Of a stretch of DNA of 64,000 bases, positions 1 through 8,799 are shown one piece after another. The notes under the pieces were generated by a model, which saw only the letters and a program-made list of their open reading frames with translations, did not search any database and had not been told where the DNA came from. Source of the stretch: CAVRCT01 sp963719645 (GTDB taxonomy: Bacteria; Pseudomonadota; Gammaproteobacteria; DSM-16500); the NCBI GenBank assembly GCA_963719645.1, contig CAVRCT010000005.1, positions 310,001 through 374,000 on the forward strand, given 5' to 3'. Position 1 is the stretch's first letter. Each line of letters opens with the position of its first letter. The position numbers and the translations under genes were made by a program.

Positions 1-1446
1 CAGTTTGAATATCAACCTTATCTCGTACCTCAAGATCGACATATTTCTTTTGATATTCAACTCAATCAAGTTTTAGTAAGGTATGCTGTGACTATTCCAC
101 CTATCTTACATTTGCCATCACACGAATTTAGCACAACCTTATCCGAACAAAATGCTCGAACTTATCCAGTTGTTGATGCAGCCATAAAATGGATTGATCA
201 AACCAATCAGTTATTTGATCATCTAGATGTAAAATTTAACTTACGTCAACTGTATGCTCGATACATAAATTTTCCAGAAAGTTTTTCGCCAAAAAATAGG
301 CTGTTTTTGCGTAAAGTAAAATTTATTAGAGAGTTATTATGCACGGCATTGAATAATGGTCAACCGATTCAACACATCCTTTTTATTCATAAATACGATC
401 TTGATGAAGGGATGAAAGCAGTTACACCACAAAAGCTTTTAACTTCAAATCAAGATGGCGCAGAAAATAAAGAGTTTGATAGTTTAGTTAAGAGCATATT
501 AACTATAAATACGATGCGTCGAATTCCATTGCGTGATAGACGTACGTTGATTCTTTCTACCAATTTTGGATATTTAATCGATCCATTGGGTGACAATCAA
601 CTCATTGATTACCAAAAAATCCCAATTAAATTCTTGTGCGAATTGGTTAGGTTAATGGAACCAATAGATTGGCAATTTGTGAAGAGGGATATGCTCAAAG
701 AATTCAAACTCGCCTGGTTAGAAGATGGCGCTGAAATTTTTACTATACCGTTGAGTGATGGGAGCAGTTATGTTCCTACTCATGATCCCTATATAGCTTA
801 CTTAGTGAGTCCATCACAAGAAAGATATTGTGTAAATTGGAATACAGTTTCACCTGATTTTATATTCAAATTATACAGCTTAATCAACGAACCTTTTGAT
901 CGCCATTTTTTTATGACCATGGCTAATAAATATTATCTCCATCTTATCGCTGTAAAAGAATATTTTTCTGCGGTTGCGAATGATATTGTTCTCGACCATG
1001 ATAAACAAGATACAATTTATGAAGAGACATCAATTCATCCAGAGAGTAAAAAAACAATTAACAAAATCCATGCTGATTTATTAAAATTAAATCGTTCATT
1101 TATTAATGATCCATTAACAGATCAAGTTGATAGAGAGGCATTTTCAGCGTTAAATGATATTTTAACCCGAGACAAATCTAAATTACGTTCTTTAGTAAAC
1201 TTTCAAAAATCGTTACAGTGTGTTAGTCAAAACAACATTCGTCGCTCTCATACGTGGGATCGCTATCTTGCAGATGCTTTGTCTATTTTGTTTGTTCTTC
1301 CCGCTTTATATAGAGCGTGTGTGAGTTATCACAAGTACAACACATTTCGTTTTTGGCAGCCAGAAAAGGCGCGAGTTTGTCGTGCGCTAAATGCAAGGGT
1401 CGATAATTTTTCTCGCCTCGAGATGACAACACGCGGTATTGTTTAG
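1..1446 (+). CDS. Hypothetical protein, 5'-truncated by window edge
   Basis: The frame is open from base 1 with no stop, so the gene very likely begins outside the window; a GTG at 88 is the first possible internal start (452 residues from there). I recognise no domain. The visible part is soluble, rich in Asn, Lys, Ile and Leu, with no obvious signal peptide. It has an Arg/Lys-rich C-terminal end after a short hydrophobic stretch (about residues 400-415, LSILFVLPALY). It is followed directly by a solo copy of the 26-bp dispersed repeat and the convergent corC. A secreted effector is possible given the other effector-like genes in this window, but nothing in the sequence proves it. Confidence 0.6.
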   Translation, partial: QFEYQPYLVPQDRHISFDIQLNQVLVRYAVTIPPILHLPSHEFSTTLSEQNARTYPVVDAAIKWIDQTNQLFDHLDVKFNLRQLYARYINFPESFSPKNRLFLRKVKFIRELLCTALNNGQPIQHILFIHKYDLDEGMKAVTPQKLLTSNQDGAENKEFDSLVKSILTINTMRRIPLRDRRTLILSTNFGYLIDPLGDNQLIDYQKIPIKFLCELVRLMEPIDWQFVKRDMLKEFKLAWLEDGAEIFTIPLSDGSSYVPTHDPYIAYLVSPSQERYCVNWNTVSPDFIFKLYSLINEPFDRHFFMTMANKYYLHLIAVKEYFSAVANDIVLDHDKQDTIYEETSIHPESKKTINKIHADLLKLNRSFINDPLTDQVDREAFSALNDILTRDKSKLRSLVNFQKSLQCVSQNNIRRSHTWDRYLADALSILFVLPALYRACVSYHKYNTFRFWQPEKARVCRALNARVDNFSRLEMTTRGIV

Positions 1447-1463
1447 CTTTGAGAGAGTTCAGT

Positions 1464-1488
1464 CATTCAGAATGACAGCGCTTTCTTA
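1464..1488. repeat. Solo copy of dispersed ~26-bp repeat
   Basis: The sequence cattcagaatgacagcgctt followed by tctta closely matches the unit of the mirrored tandem array at 17.03-17.45 kb (cactcaggatgacagccctt). It sits between two convergent genes and overlaps the last codon of corC. Confidence 0.5.
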
Positions 1489-2313
1489 TTCTTTACGCAA
1501 TTCCAACAAATGAATCCGTCGAGTGTCACTGTGTAACACTTTAAAACGAAATTGGCTCAGCTTAATTGTTTCGCCGCGTTTTGGAAAATGACCAAAGCCT
1601 TTTAAGACTAATCCGCCAATCGTATCAAATTCTTCATCGCTTAAATCCGAATCGAAATACTCATTGAAATCATCGATAGGCGTGGCTGCTTTCACCGTGT
1701 AAGTGCCATCAGCATGTTTTTTAATATCGTCTTCTTCATCGGTGTCATATTCATCTTCAATGCTGCCGACAATTTGTTCCAATACATCTTCAATCGTAAT
1801 CAGTCCAGCGACATGGCCATATTCATCAATGACGATGGCAATATGATTTCGATTGACACGAAATTCTCGTAATAAAATATCTAAGCGTTTACTTTGCGGA
1901 GTGAAAACAGCAACACGCAGCATGTCGCGGATTGAAAAATCCTGTGTGTTTTTATGAAAACAATATTTCAATAAATCTTTGGCGAGCAAAATGCCAATTA
2001 CATCGCCATCTTCCACCACGGGAAAACGTGAGTGACCCGATTCAATCACTAACGGTAGAATTGTTTCAAACGGACTGTCGTGTTCTATCACAATCATTTG
2101 CGTTTTGGGAACCATGACTTCTCGCACATGCATCTCGGACACTTGCACGACACTTTCAATCATGCCTAACATCTCTGCGCTTAAAATATCACGCTCTTCT
2201 GCATCGCGCAGAACTTCCATTAATTGTTCACGATCTTTGGGTTCACGAATTAATAAATCACTTAACCGTTCAAACCAAGAACGCTGTTTTTGCTCATGCT
2301 CGACATCACTCAT
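1486..2313 (-). CDS. corC: CorC/YbeX-type CBS-domain protein (Mg/Co efflux accessory)
   Basis: A 275-residue cytosolic protein with two CBS motifs (about residues 65-190, including PKTQMIVIEHDSPF and IDEYGHVAGLITIEDVLEQI) and a C-terminal CorC_HlyC transporter-associated domain (about 200-275). There is no membrane segment, which fits the short CorC/YbeX form rather than membrane-anchored CorB. The family is linked to magnesium/cobalt homeostasis and binds adenine nucleotides through its CBS pair. Its start overlaps the stop of ybeY by four bases (ATGA), so the two are probably translationally coupled. The order miaB-phoH-ybeY-corC is the classical gammaproteobacterial one. Confidence 0.93.
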   Translation of the reverse strand: MSDVEHEQKQRSWFERLSDLLIREPKDREQLMEVLRDAEERDILSAEMLGMIESVVQVSEMHVREVMVPKTQMIVIEHDSPFETILPLVIESGHSRFPVVEDGDVIGILLAKDLLKYCFHKNTQDFSIRDMLRVAVFTPQSKRLDILLREFRVNRNHIAIVIDEYGHVAGLITIEDVLEQIVGSIEDEYDTDEEDDIKKHADGTYTVKAATPIDDFNEYFDSDLSDEEFDTIGGLVLKGFGHFPKRGETIKLSQFRFKVLHSDTRRIHLLELRKE

Positions 2314-2780
2314 GGTGTTTCACCTTGCTCCTGATAAGGATTGCTAAAACCTAACGACGCTAAAATTTTTATTTCTTCCGCTTCCATTTGTTCAGCTTCT
2401 TCATTGTCTTCATGATCAAATCCCAATAAATGCAATGTGCCATGTACGACCATATGTGCCCAATGTGATTCAACTGTTTTTTGTTGCGCCAACGCTTCCT
2501 CTTCAATCACCTCGGCGCAAATAATAATGTCGCCCAGCAACGGAGTTTCCTCGTGCAATTCTTCAGGCATGTCAAACGGAAACGATAATACATTAGTCGG
2601 TTTATTTTTTTTCCGATACGTTGAATTTAATTCAGTTATTTCATTTTTATCGACGATGCGAATCGTGAGCTCAGCCGCTGGAATTCGCGTGTCTAACGCA
2701 GCGCTTGCCCATTGTTTGAATTGCGTATTGTTCGGCAATTTCTTTTTGACGACTGCGCGTTGCACAGAAATATCATACAT
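2310..2780 (-). CDS. ybeY: Endoribonuclease YbeY, rRNA maturation factor
   Basis: A 156-residue single-domain metalloprotein. The diagnostic zinc site HGTLHLLGFDH (H-x3-H-x5-H) lies near residues 115-125. Family members act in 16S rRNA 3'-end maturation and 70S ribosome quality control. Upstream conserved features include NVLSFPFD and LLGDIIICAE, typical of YbeY. It lies six bases downstream of phoH and overlaps corC by four bases, within one minus-strand operon. Length is normal for the family and no frame problem is visible. Confidence 0.95.
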   Translation of the reverse strand: MYDISVQRAVVKKKLPNNTQFKQWASAALDTRIPAAELTIRIVDKNEITELNSTYRKKNKPTNVLSFPFDMPEELHEETPLLGDIIICAEVIEEEALAQQKTVESHWAHMVVHGTLHLLGFDHEDNEEAEQMEAEEIKILASLGFSNPYQEQGETP

Positions 2781-2786
2781 AAGCGT

Positions 2787-3753
2787 TTATTTACCTGAAT
2801 TTTTGTTATTGTGTCGTTCGTACGCTTCAACAATGCTTTGCACCAGCGGATGACGCACGACATCGCTTGCTTCAAATTTCGAAAAGCTAATACCCTTCAC
2901 ACCGTTTAAAACATCTAGCGCGTGAATCAAACCGGAGTCACGTCGATTGGTTAAATCAATTTGGGTAATGTCACCCGTAATGACTGCTTTAGAATTAAAA
3001 CCAATGCGGGTCAAAAACATTTTCATTTGCTCAGCCGTCGTGTTCTGACCTTCATCTAAAATAATAAAAGAATCATTTAACGAGCGGCCACGCATATAAG
3101 CCAACGGCACTAATTCGATAATATCGCGTTCAATTAATTGACCGACGGTATCAAAGCCGAGCATTTCGTATAATGCATCATAGAGTGGACGCAAGTAAGG
3201 ATGGACTTTTTGCGCTAAATCGCCCGGTAAAAAGCCTAATTTTTCACCGGCTTCAACAATAGGGCGCACTAAAATAATGCGACTGACCCGTTCTGTTTCT
3301 AACGCATTGACGGCGCAGGCAACAGCCAAATAAGTCTTACCCGTTCCCGCAGGCCCCACACCAAAATTGATATCATGTTGTAACATGTTTTGAATATAGC
3401 GTATTTGATTTTCCCCGCGCGCTGTAATGATGCCGCGTTTAATCCGAATATCCATCCGATGATCCTCGATTTTATGGCTGTTTTTGCTTTGGAGATAGAG
3501 ATGAATGTGCTGGGGGGCGAGATCTTTCTTGCGAATGGGTTTCATGGTAAAGCGTTGTTAAGGCGTCACATGCTCGATGAACTGCCTCTGGGTTGCCGCT
3601 AATCGAAAACGTGTAACCTCTTTGTTTTATATCAACTTCTAAGCGGTCCTCAATTAAGCGTATGTGTTCATCACATCTCCCGCAGAGGTTGAGTAGGCGT
3701 CGATTATCTTCGGGGGTCAAGATTACAACTTTTGAATAATGTGTCGTTTCCAA
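2787..3753 (-). pseudogene. phoH: PhoH-family ATPase (YbeZ), split by one frameshift
   Basis: The N-terminal RNA-binding-like segment is read from ATG at 3753 (METTHYSKVVILTPEDNRRL) and the ATPase segment in another frame down to 2787. The ATPase part has Walker A GPAGTGKTYLA, Walker B FIILDEGQNTT and the family signature KMFLTRIGFNSKAVITGD. Both halves are well conserved and would join if one C were absent from the six-C run (minus strand) at 3512-3517, giving an uninterrupted product of about 321 residues. A fallback start at 3545 would make a 252-residue protein lacking the N-terminal domain. Whether this is real decay, a phase-variable tract or a sequence error cannot be decided here. Confidence 0.85.
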
Positions 3754-3809
3754 GGGTCAAATATATCCTCTTCGTTACAGTCATACTGATAGTATAGCGT
3801 AAAAACAGC

Positions 3810-5128
3810 CTACAATTCACCACGTAAGGAGTTTGGTAAACTGTCAGTCATTTTTAAAGTGACTAAATTACCGACTAAATCGGGGCTTCCTTTGAAGTTC
3901 ACTACACGGTTATTTTCCGTCCGTCCGGATAATTCAAGCGGATCTTTTTTCGAGGGGCCCGTCACTAAAATCGTTTGTAGCGTTCCCACCATGCTATCGC
4001 TGATGCGTTTGGCATTTAACATAATGCGATTTTGTAACACGGCTAAACGCTGTTTTTTGATCTCCATGGAAAGCGCGTCTGGCAATTGGGCGGCAGGTGT
4101 GCCGGGTCGCGGGCTATAAATAAAACTAAAAGATGTATCAAAACCGATATCATGAATTAAATTCATCGTGTCAGCAAAATCCGCATCGGTTTCACCTGGA
4201 AATCCAATAATAAAGTCAGAGGTAACACTAATGTCAGGCCGAACTTTTCGCAATTTGCGGATTTTGGCTTTAAATTCTAATGCAGTATAATCGCGTTTCA
4301 TGGCAGCGAAAATTCGATCGGAGCCACTTTGCACGGGTAAATGTAAATGATTGGCAAGCTCAGGCACATCGGCATACGCATCGATCAAACTATCAGAAAA
4401 TGCGAGCGGATGTGACGTGGTAAAACGAATGCGCACAATCCCTTCAATCGCTGCAACATATTGAATCAGTAACGCTAAATCAGCAATATCGCCATCGTGC
4501 ATGGGTCCGCGATAATCATTCACATTTTGTCCCAACAAATGTGATTTCTCTTACGCCTTGTTCGGCAGAGTAGCAATTTCGTTAATCACATCATCAAACG
4601 GACGGCTAATTTCTTCGCCGCGGGTATAAGGAACAACACAAAAACTACAATATTTGCTGCAGCCTTCCATGATCGACACATACGCGGAAGGACCTTCTGC
4701 CTTGGTTCGGGTAATTTGTCGAATTTTTCAATTTCAGGAAAGCTGATATCCACAACCGGTTTTTGTTTTGCTTTCGACTTCATTAAGCATGTCACCAATT
4801 CGATGCAGGGTTTGCGGACCAAATACCATATCCACAAAAGGCGCTCGCTTTAAGATGGCTGCTGCCTTCTTGACTGGCGACACAGCCACCCACACCAATA
4901 ATGATATTCGGGTTATTTTCTTTTAATACCCGCAAGCGGCCTAGTTCAGAAAATACTTTTTCTTGGGCTTTTTCGCGAATTGAGCAAGTATTCAATAATA
5001 AAACATCCGCTTCTTCAGGGTCATCACGTTCTTTCCAAATGATGCGAAGCGCGCAGGACATCCGCCATTTTCGATGAGTCATACTCATTCATCTGGCAAC
5101 CATGCGTTTGGATGTAAAACTTATTCAT
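3810..5128 (-). pseudogene. miaB: MiaB tRNA methylthiotransferase, split by at least six indels
   Basis: The radical-SAM enzyme that makes ms2i6A at tRNA position 37. The N-terminus starts at ATG 5128 (MNKFYIQTHGCQMNEYDSSK). Recognisable family blocks follow in changing frames: DVLLLNTCSIREKAQEKVF, the radical-SAM cysteines in EGCSKYCSFCVVPYTRGEE, LGQNVNDYRG, LHLPVQSGSDRI, and the C-terminal TRAM region to 3810. Six single-base shifts are needed to join them, near 5027, 4862, 4763, 4701, 4567 and 4536. Every block is strongly conserved and total length (about 440 codons) is normal. That argues for sequence error or very recent inactivation rather than old decay. Confidence 0.88.
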
Positions 5129-5208
5129 GACTGTTTTCCTCTTGCCACCTAATAATCAAGCCGCATATGATATTCGATTGAAAACTTATTTGCCAGGCTG
5201 AGCTATCT

Positions 5209-5556
5209 ATGAACGAAGAATTGCGCATGCGTGCTGAAAAATTAGCCATAAAATCCATTAAACGACACATTTTTTTGTGTTGTGATCAAACAAAGCCCAA
5301 GTGTTGTCAAAAAGAAGCCGGTATCGCGGCTTGGGATTACTTAAAAAAGCGGTTAGATGAGCTAGGTTTGACCTATCAAGGCGGTGTTTATCGAACGAAG
5401 GCAAATTGTTTGCGGATTTGTTGCCAAGGGCCGATTGCTGTTGTCTATCCTGAGGGAGTTTGGTATCACTCCTGCCATCCCGATGTGCTAGAAAGAATCA
5501 TTCAAGAGCATTTAATCAATGGCCAACCTGTTCTCGATTATGTGATTTCCGTATGA
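5209..5556 (+). CDS. Thioredoxin-like [2Fe-2S] ferredoxin-domain protein
   Basis: A 115-residue protein with the (2Fe-2S) ferredoxin fold seen in stand-alone thioredoxin-like ferredoxins: a first Cys cluster (HIFLCCDQTKPKCCQKEAG, about residues 20-40) and a second (ANCLRICCQGPIAVVYPEG, about 67-85). Such proteins are assumed to carry electrons, but the partner is unknown. Its stop overlaps the ATG of rsmE (ATGA at 5553-5556), implying translational coupling. The divergent neighbour is miaB, an Fe-S enzyme, so a link to Fe-S chemistry is possible but is inference only. Confidence 0.8.
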   Translation: MNEELRMRAEKLAIKSIKRHIFLCCDQTKPKCCQKEAGIAAWDYLKKRLDELGLTYQGGVYRTKANCLRICCQGPIAVVYPEGVWYHSCHPDVLERIIQEHLINGQPVLDYVISV

Positions 5557-6281
5557 CGCGTATTTATCAAGCGAGGGCATTGCAGACTGGACAAGCCGTT
5601 CAATTGGATCCATTGGCCAGCCATCATATTGCACGGGTATTGCGTATGACGGTTGCGGAACCGGTGACACTTTTTAATGGCGACGGCGGCGAATTTGCCG
5701 GTGTCATTCGCCAAATTGATAAAAAACATGTCACCGTCGAGATTCAGCAATTTATCGATCGTGAGGTGGAATCGCCGCTCAATTTAGTGCTCGCCCAAGG
5801 AATTTCTCGCGGTGAAAAAATGGATTTTACGATTCAGAAAGCCGTAGAGTTAGGCATCAAACACATCATTCCTCTGTTGACGGAACGGTGCAATGTCAAA
5901 TTAGATCAAGCGCGCAGTGAAAAAAGAATTCAGCATTGGCAATCGGTGATCATCAGTGCATGCGAACAATCTGGGCGTAATCGAATTCCAACTATTTTAG
6001 CGCCGCAATCTTTTGCTCACTGGTTAGAGCAATCTGCTGACGGTTATCGTTTTATTCTTTCCCCGCATGTCGAACAAAAATTACCTTTGTTGAGTTTAAA
6101 AAATGCGGAGCCGATCACGATTGTGATTGGCCCTGAGGGAGGAATGAGTGAGTCAGAAATTCAATCGGCGATGCGAAAAGGTTTTTTGCCGTTAAATTTA
6201 GGACCTCGTGTACTGCGTACAGAAACCGCTGCGATTGCGGCGATGACAGTGATGCAATGTTGTTTAGGTGACTTGAAATAG
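5553..6281 (+). CDS. rsmE: 16S rRNA m3U1498 methyltransferase RsmE
   Basis: A 242-residue SPOUT-class methyltransferase acting on 16S rRNA. The N-terminal PUA-like part (about 1-70) includes DPLASHHIARVLRM. The C-terminal knot has IGPEGGMSESEI and LGPRVLRTETAAIAA, the SAM-binding signatures. I place the start at ATG 5553 because an upstream TTG in the same frame would add 31 residues lying inside the ferredoxin gene, and MTRIYQ matches the usual family N-terminus. Complete and of normal length. Confidence 0.94.
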   Translation: MTRIYQARALQTGQAVQLDPLASHHIARVLRMTVAEPVTLFNGDGGEFAGVIRQIDKKHVTVEIQQFIDREVESPLNLVLAQGISRGEKMDFTIQKAVELGIKHIIPLLTERCNVKLDQARSEKRIQHWQSVIISACEQSGRNRIPTILAPQSFAHWLEQSADGYRFILSPHVEQKLPLLSLKNAEPITIVIGPEGGMSESEIQSAMRKGFLPLNLGPRVLRTETAAIAAMTVMQCCLGDLK

Positions 6282-6306
6282 ACATTTAAAACCTTTCACG
6301 TATAAT
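6279..6306 (+). promoter_or_regulatory. Likely sigma-70 promoter of the DksA-like gene
   Basis: TAGACA (6279-6284, five of six to consensus) and TATAAT (6301-6306, perfect) are separated by 16 bases, about 29 bases before the ATG at 6335. The -35 box overlaps the stop codon of rsmE. Confidence 0.65.
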
Positions 6307-6334
6307 ACCCGATCCTTTTTTATGAGGGTTTGTT

Positions 6335-6553
6335 ATGGCTGATGAAGCTGATTTAGCGAATGACTTAATTGCAAATGAAGTAAGTAGTGTACTGAGTCGT
6401 TTGCGTCAAAATACAACGTTTAAGATTGGCCCGAAAGAATGTGTTGAATGTGGTGAAAATATTCCGGATGCGCGTCGAAATATGGGTTTTAAATTGTGTA
6501 TTGTGTGTGCGGAAGAAACAGAACGTCGTAGAGCGCTATTCGTAGATTATTAG
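6335..6553 (+). CDS. Small DksA/TraR-type C4 zinc-finger protein
   Basis: A 72-residue protein with a four-cysteine zinc finger (KECVECGENIPDARR ... CIVCAEETERRR, about residues 34-66). This matches the C-terminal finger of DksA/TraR proteins without the long coiled coil, like short YbiI-type members. Larger family members bind RNA polymerase through the secondary channel; whether this short form does so is not known from sequence. It has its own promoter and lies 24 bases before fis. Confidence 0.8.
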   Translation: MADEADLANDLIANEVSSVLSRLRQNTTFKIGPKECVECGENIPDARRNMGFKLCIVCAEETERRRALFVDY

Positions 6554-6577
6554 GATAAATTTTTCAAGGATTAAAAT

Positions 6578-6847
6578 ATGTCAAATGAGAATACCAATCC
6601 CTATGTGGATCCTGTCGTTGTACCGTTGCGAGAAAATGTGGCTGAAGTGTTAAAACAATATTTTGCGAATCTAAAAGGTGAAGCACCGCGTCATCTGTAT
6701 GATTTTTTTATCGATGAAATTGAAGAACCGTTGTTAAATTCAGTGATGAAATTTACCCAAGATAATCAATCTGAAGCAGCCCGTATGCTGGGCTTATCGC
6801 GCGGAACATTGCGAGCTAAGTTGAAGAAGTTTGGGTTGTTGAAATAA
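6578..6847 (+). CDS. fis: Fis-family nucleoid-associated DNA-binding protein
   Basis: An 89-residue protein with the Fis layout. An N-terminal flexible arm is followed by the dimerisation helices (VAEVLKQYFANLKG ... HLYDFFIDEIEEPLL). A C-terminal helix-turn-helix follows (SEAARMLGLSRGTLRAKLKK, about residues 66-86). Fis proteins bend DNA and tune growth-phase transcription; Legionellales often carry several paralogues that also control virulence genes (family knowledge). Here it follows a DksA-like gene rather than dusB. Confidence 0.9.
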   Translation: MSNENTNPYVDPVVVPLRENVAEVLKQYFANLKGEAPRHLYDFFIDEIEEPLLNSVMKFTQDNQSEAARMLGLSRGTLRAKLKKFGLLK

Positions 6848-6867
6848 GAAACCTGTTAGAAAGTCTC

Positions 6868-6995
6868 TCCCTTTTTCAAAGGAGTTGTTGCGTAATTTAA
6901 CGTATTGCTTAGAACGCCTTCCCCGTAGGGGGAAGGCGGCCGACAGGCCGGATGGGGGGGATATAAAATTTTTTTATACAAATCCCCCTTGTTCC
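6868..6995. repeat. Repeat remnant with GC-rich hairpin and 'cccccttgttccc' end
   Basis: The segment contains a perfect stem (cgccttcccc at 6915-6924 pairing with ggggaaggcg at 6929-6938). It ends in the tataca-aatcccccttgttccc motif that also ends the palindromes at 13.67, 20.4 and 59.55 kb. It appears to be the left arm of a composite repeat interrupted by the element at 6996. Confidence 0.55.
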
Positions 6996-7222
6996 CAATG
7001 GCACTAGCTTAAGAACTGTCGTCCCGGAATTTACTGGCGCTTAATGAGCGCTTTTTGCGAATTTAGCGCCAGTTAATGTCCGGGATCCATTTTGCTTAAA
7101 GCATATAAGTTAAAAGCAAGAGGGCGATAAATTGAAGATGGATCCCGGACATTAAGTAGCTCTAAACGAGCAAAAGGCGCTCGTTAAGAGCTACTAAATT
7201 CCGGGACGACAGTTCTCCATTG
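6996..7222. mobile_element. MITE-like element, family 1 copy A (nested palindromes)
   Basis: About 227 bp, bounded by caatggcactagcttaagaa on the left and a shortened ccattg on the right. Inside are long inverted repeats (aactgtcgtcccggaattta against its complement), two hairpins (actggcgc...gcgccagt and tagctct...agagcta) and a central pair of ggatcc sites. A second copy lies inverted at 58702-58930. It carries no coding sequence. It is flanked by ccccttgttcc on both sides, which could be a target-site duplication within a family-2 repeat. Confidence 0.7.
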
Positions 7223-7345
7223 CCCCTTGTTCCCCCTTTTTCAAAGTGGGAGACCTACTAAGCGCCTTTCGCTGTTAAGCACAAAGTTGCTTAGTAGGTC
7301 TCCCACTTTGAAAAAGGGGGAACAAGGGGGATTTGTATAAAAAGA
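7223..7345. repeat. Palindromic repeat family 2, copy A
   Basis: ccccctttttcaaagtggga plus gacctactaagc pairs with its complement after a short loop around gctttcgctgttaagcacaaag. It ends in aacaagggggatttgtataa. Sister copies lie at 13675-13780 and 59547-59676. No coding potential. Confidence 0.75.
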
Positions 7346-7390
7346 AGAAGTTCTTATTCGATGTTTACCACTTTTTTTACGGAGTTGGAG

Positions 7391-7426
7391 TGCTCAAGAT
7401 GACAGCTCTTTCTTAAGCACTCAACA
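7391..7426. repeat. Solo copy of dispersed ~26-bp repeat
   Basis: gtgctcaagatgacagctct followed by ttcttaagcactca matches the array unit of 17.03-17.45 kb. It lies about 80 bases upstream of the metallopeptidase gene. A TATAAT at 7460-7465 between them is a plausible -10 box. Confidence 0.5.
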
Positions 7427-7503
7427 TCATAAAAATTAGTTAAATTATTCAAACAGCGCTATAATTTAAAATAATCTTACAACTCTCTCAGGCGTGACTA
7501 GAC

Positions 7504-8799
7504 ATGGCAAATGAAGACTACCAAGAAGTCATTCGTGAGCTCTCTGAGCGGATTGTTGTCGCACAAAAGCCAATTCGGATTCTCGATGCGATTAAATGGA
7601 GTCCAGAGGTTCAAGAGCATTTTTTCAAACATAAATGCAAAAAGTTGCCTCATGTTAATACAGACTATTATACCCAGCAAAATCCCTTACAATTTGACCC
7701 ACAGCAAAAGTTAGAAGAATTTTATGAAATCGAGCGTAGTATTCGACGCAAATTAGGTCAATACAGCGGCGTCGGCAGCATTATGCAGAGAATGTGCCGA
7801 GAATATTGTCGCGTCGTGGATTTATTGATGGCACGCGGCACACCGCGTTTTACCGAAGTGTCTCAAGAATTGTATGGCAGTTCTGAAGACGCTTTTCATG
7901 TGGGTGCGCCGACGTTGAAAGATTTGGCGACGCTAGTCACTCAGACATTGGATAAAATTAAAGATAAAGTGGCCACCAAAGCGGACGAAAAAATTTATAC
8001 CAGTGAAGAAACCGTGGCGATTTTAAGTGAGCGGTTAGGTAATTATTTTACGGAAAAAAACGGCGGTCGTGCGCCGCGCGTTGTTTTAAGTGATGGTATT
8101 TTAGCGGACGCGGCTGCGGGTGCGGATAAAATTAAAATCCACGACGGTTACAAATTCAGTGAACGTGAAATTAGAACATTTGAAATTCACGAAGGCTGGG
8201 TGCATTTAGGGACGACATTAAATGGGATGGCGCAACCAACGTGTACTTTTTTAAGTAAGGGCCCGCCTTCTTCGACGATTACCCAAGAGGGGTTAGCGAT
8301 CATCACGGAAGTTTTTACTTTTTCGTCGTATCCCGGTCGATTAAAAAGATTAACCAATCGCATCACTGGCGTAAATATGGCGGAAGAAGGCGCGAATTTT
8401 CTCGATGTTTTTAATTTTTATCGGGAACAAGGATTGGATGAAGAAGACAGTTACCAATCAACAACACGTGTTTTCCGCGGCAGCACACCGGATGGCGGAC
8501 CCTTCACCAAAGATTTATCGTACAGCAAAGGATTTATTTTAATTTATAACTATGTTCGCTTGGCGGTGCAGCGCGGGTTGGTGACAAATATCCCGTTGCT
8601 GTTTGTGGGTAAAACTACCTTAGAAGATATTCATATTTTAGGTGATTTGGTGGAAGAGAAAATCGTGGTACCGCCACGTTATATTCCACCACAATTTCAA
8701 GACATCGCCGCTCTCAGCGCGTGGATGTGTTACTCATTATTCTTAAACAAATTGGATTTGGGGCGACTCGCGACAGATTTCAAAGCGATTTTGCAGTAA
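7504..8799 (+). CDS. DUF1704/MATCAP-type metallopeptidase (QEGLA motif protein)
   Basis: A 431-residue member of the family historically called 'flavohemoglobin expression-modulating QEGLA motif protein' and related to vertebrate MATCAP tyrosine carboxypeptidases (family knowledge). The zinc-site motif H-E-x3-H is visible as HEGWVH at residues 229-234. The third ligand glutamate lies in TQEGLA at about residue 262. Length is usual for the bacterial form. No signal peptide, so cytosolic. It is convergent with and directly abuts rimK (ends at 8799/8800). Sharing a locus with a C-terminal glutamate ligase and a protease suggests processing of protein C-termini, which is inference. Confidence 0.85.
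   Translation: MANEDYQEVIRELSERIVVAQKPIRILDAIKWSPEVQEHFFKHKCKKLPHVNTDYYTQQNPLQFDPQQKLEEFYEIERSIRRKLGQYSGVGSIMQRMCREYCRVVDLLMARGTPRFTEVSQELYGSSEDAFHVGAPTLKDLATLVTQTLDKIKDKVATKADEKIYTSEETVAILSERLGNYFTEKNGGRAPRVVLSDGILADAAAGADKIKIHDGYKFSEREIRTFEIHEGWVHLGTTLNGMAQPTCTFLSKGPPSSTITQEGLAIITEVFTFSSYPGRLKRLTNRITGVNMAEEGANFLDVFNFYREQGLDEEDSYQSTTRVFRGSTPDGGPFTKDLSYSKGFILIYNYVRLAVQRGLVTNIPLLFVGKTTLEDIHILGDLVEEKIVVPPRYIPPQFQDIAALSAWMCYSLFLNKLDLGRLATDFKAILQ

Noticed and set aside
3512..3517. Programmed +1 frameshift in phoH
   Set aside because: No slippery codon with stimulatory structure is evident and PhoH is not known to use recoding; three other core genes also show simple indels.
3472..3753. Stand-alone 93-residue protein
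   Set aside because: It is the N-terminal domain of PhoH separated by one base in a homopolymer; the last codons after the run are out of family.
7498..7680. Minus-strand 60-codon frame over the start of the metallopeptidase gene
   Set aside because: Shadow frame with no ribosome site or family resemblance.
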